Shown here piece by piece: positions 12,740-13,647 of a stretch of 13,647 bases of DNA (position 1 is the stretch's first letter; each line of letters opens with the position of its first letter). Source of the DNA: Clostridia bacterium (GTDB taxonomy: Bacteria > Bacillota > Clostridia > Christensenellales > Aristaeellaceae); assembly GCA_017537105.1 (NCBI GenBank), contig JAFWBZ010000378.1:1-13647 (forward strand), written 5' to 3'. The translations under genes and the position numbers were made by a program. Under the pieces are notes generated by a model. It did not search any database. It was not told the DNA's origin and worked only from the letters and a program-made list of their open reading frames with translations.

Positions 12740-12776
12740 TTCACGTTTTCTTTGGGTGCTTTTTCCCAAACGTGAA
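12740..12776. terminator. First hairpin after coaD
   Basis: TTCACGTTT (12740-12748) pairs perfectly with AAACGTGAA (12768-12776), with an additional inner GGG/CCC pairing (12754-12756 with 12765-12767). No T run follows on either side, so it may be a stabilising 3' stem or a protein site rather than the terminator itself. Confidence 0.5.
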
Positions 12777-12788
12777 GAGTCAAAAGAG

Positions 12789-12838
12789 AGCCGCCCGCGC
12801 GGAAGGTCCGCGCGGGCGGCTGGTTTGTGTTTTGTTTG
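12789..12838. terminator. Strong bidirectional terminator between coaD and groEL
   Basis: A perfect 15-bp stem (12789-12803 with 12807-12821, 3-nt loop AGG) is followed on the plus strand by a T-rich tail (TTTGTGTTTTGTTT). On the minus strand it is followed by CTCTTTT, so it can serve both the coaD operon and groEL. Confidence 0.9.
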
Positions 12839-12850
12839 CGGGGGTATCGA

Positions 12851-13647
<797 letters not shown>

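Overview
The window looks like chromosome from a GC-rich, gut-type anaerobic member of the Firmicutes (class Clostridia). The evidence is the Firmicutes-style rpsF-ssb-rpsR cluster, strong AGGAGG ribosome sites, near-consensus sigma-A promoters, a DDDELPF SSB tip, and redox enzymes typical of anaerobes (NADP-type glutamate dehydrogenase and two Tat-exported flavoprotein reductases). A Christensenellales-like lineage is a guess. No rRNA, tRNA, CRISPR array, phage or IS element was seen.

Layout, left to right. Positions 1-403 hold no gene: a leftward promoter (51-80), an AT-rich stretch, and the gdhA promoter with a structured leader. gdhA (404-1750, +) ends at a hairpin and converges on a Tat-exported FMN/FAD reductase (1858-3987, -). 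A LysR regulator (4126-5019, +) is divergent from the reductase, and overlapping promoters share three TGATT/AATCA half-sites. A MATE exporter (5041-6411, -) converges on lysR with 21 bp between stops. It is divergent from a second Tat flavoprotein (6596-8113, +) driven by a perfect TTGACA-N17-TATAAT promoter. These four genes look like an accessory module for extracellular anaerobic reduction of unknown substrates.

Positions 8263-9734 (-) are the rpsF-ssb-rpsR cluster. ssb carries a one-base frameshift in this sequence. Two copies of a 37-bp repeat fill the ssb-rpsR spacer. The rpsF leader can fold so that it hides its own Shine-Dalgarno site, as expected for S6:S18 autoregulation. Divergent from it is a DUF1508/YegP-type gene (10017-10388, +).

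Positions 10525-12730 (+) are a tight operon: PHP-family phosphatase, DUF89 metal-dependent phosphatase, and coaD, the last two overlapping by 4 nt. Because the DUF89 domain of animal PANK4 dephosphorylates 4'-phosphopantetheine, the CoaD substrate, this pairing suggests metabolite damage control or flux control in CoA synthesis. I consider it the most interesting point in the window. Strong hairpins separate it from the C-terminal half of groEL (12851-13647, -), which runs off the right edge.
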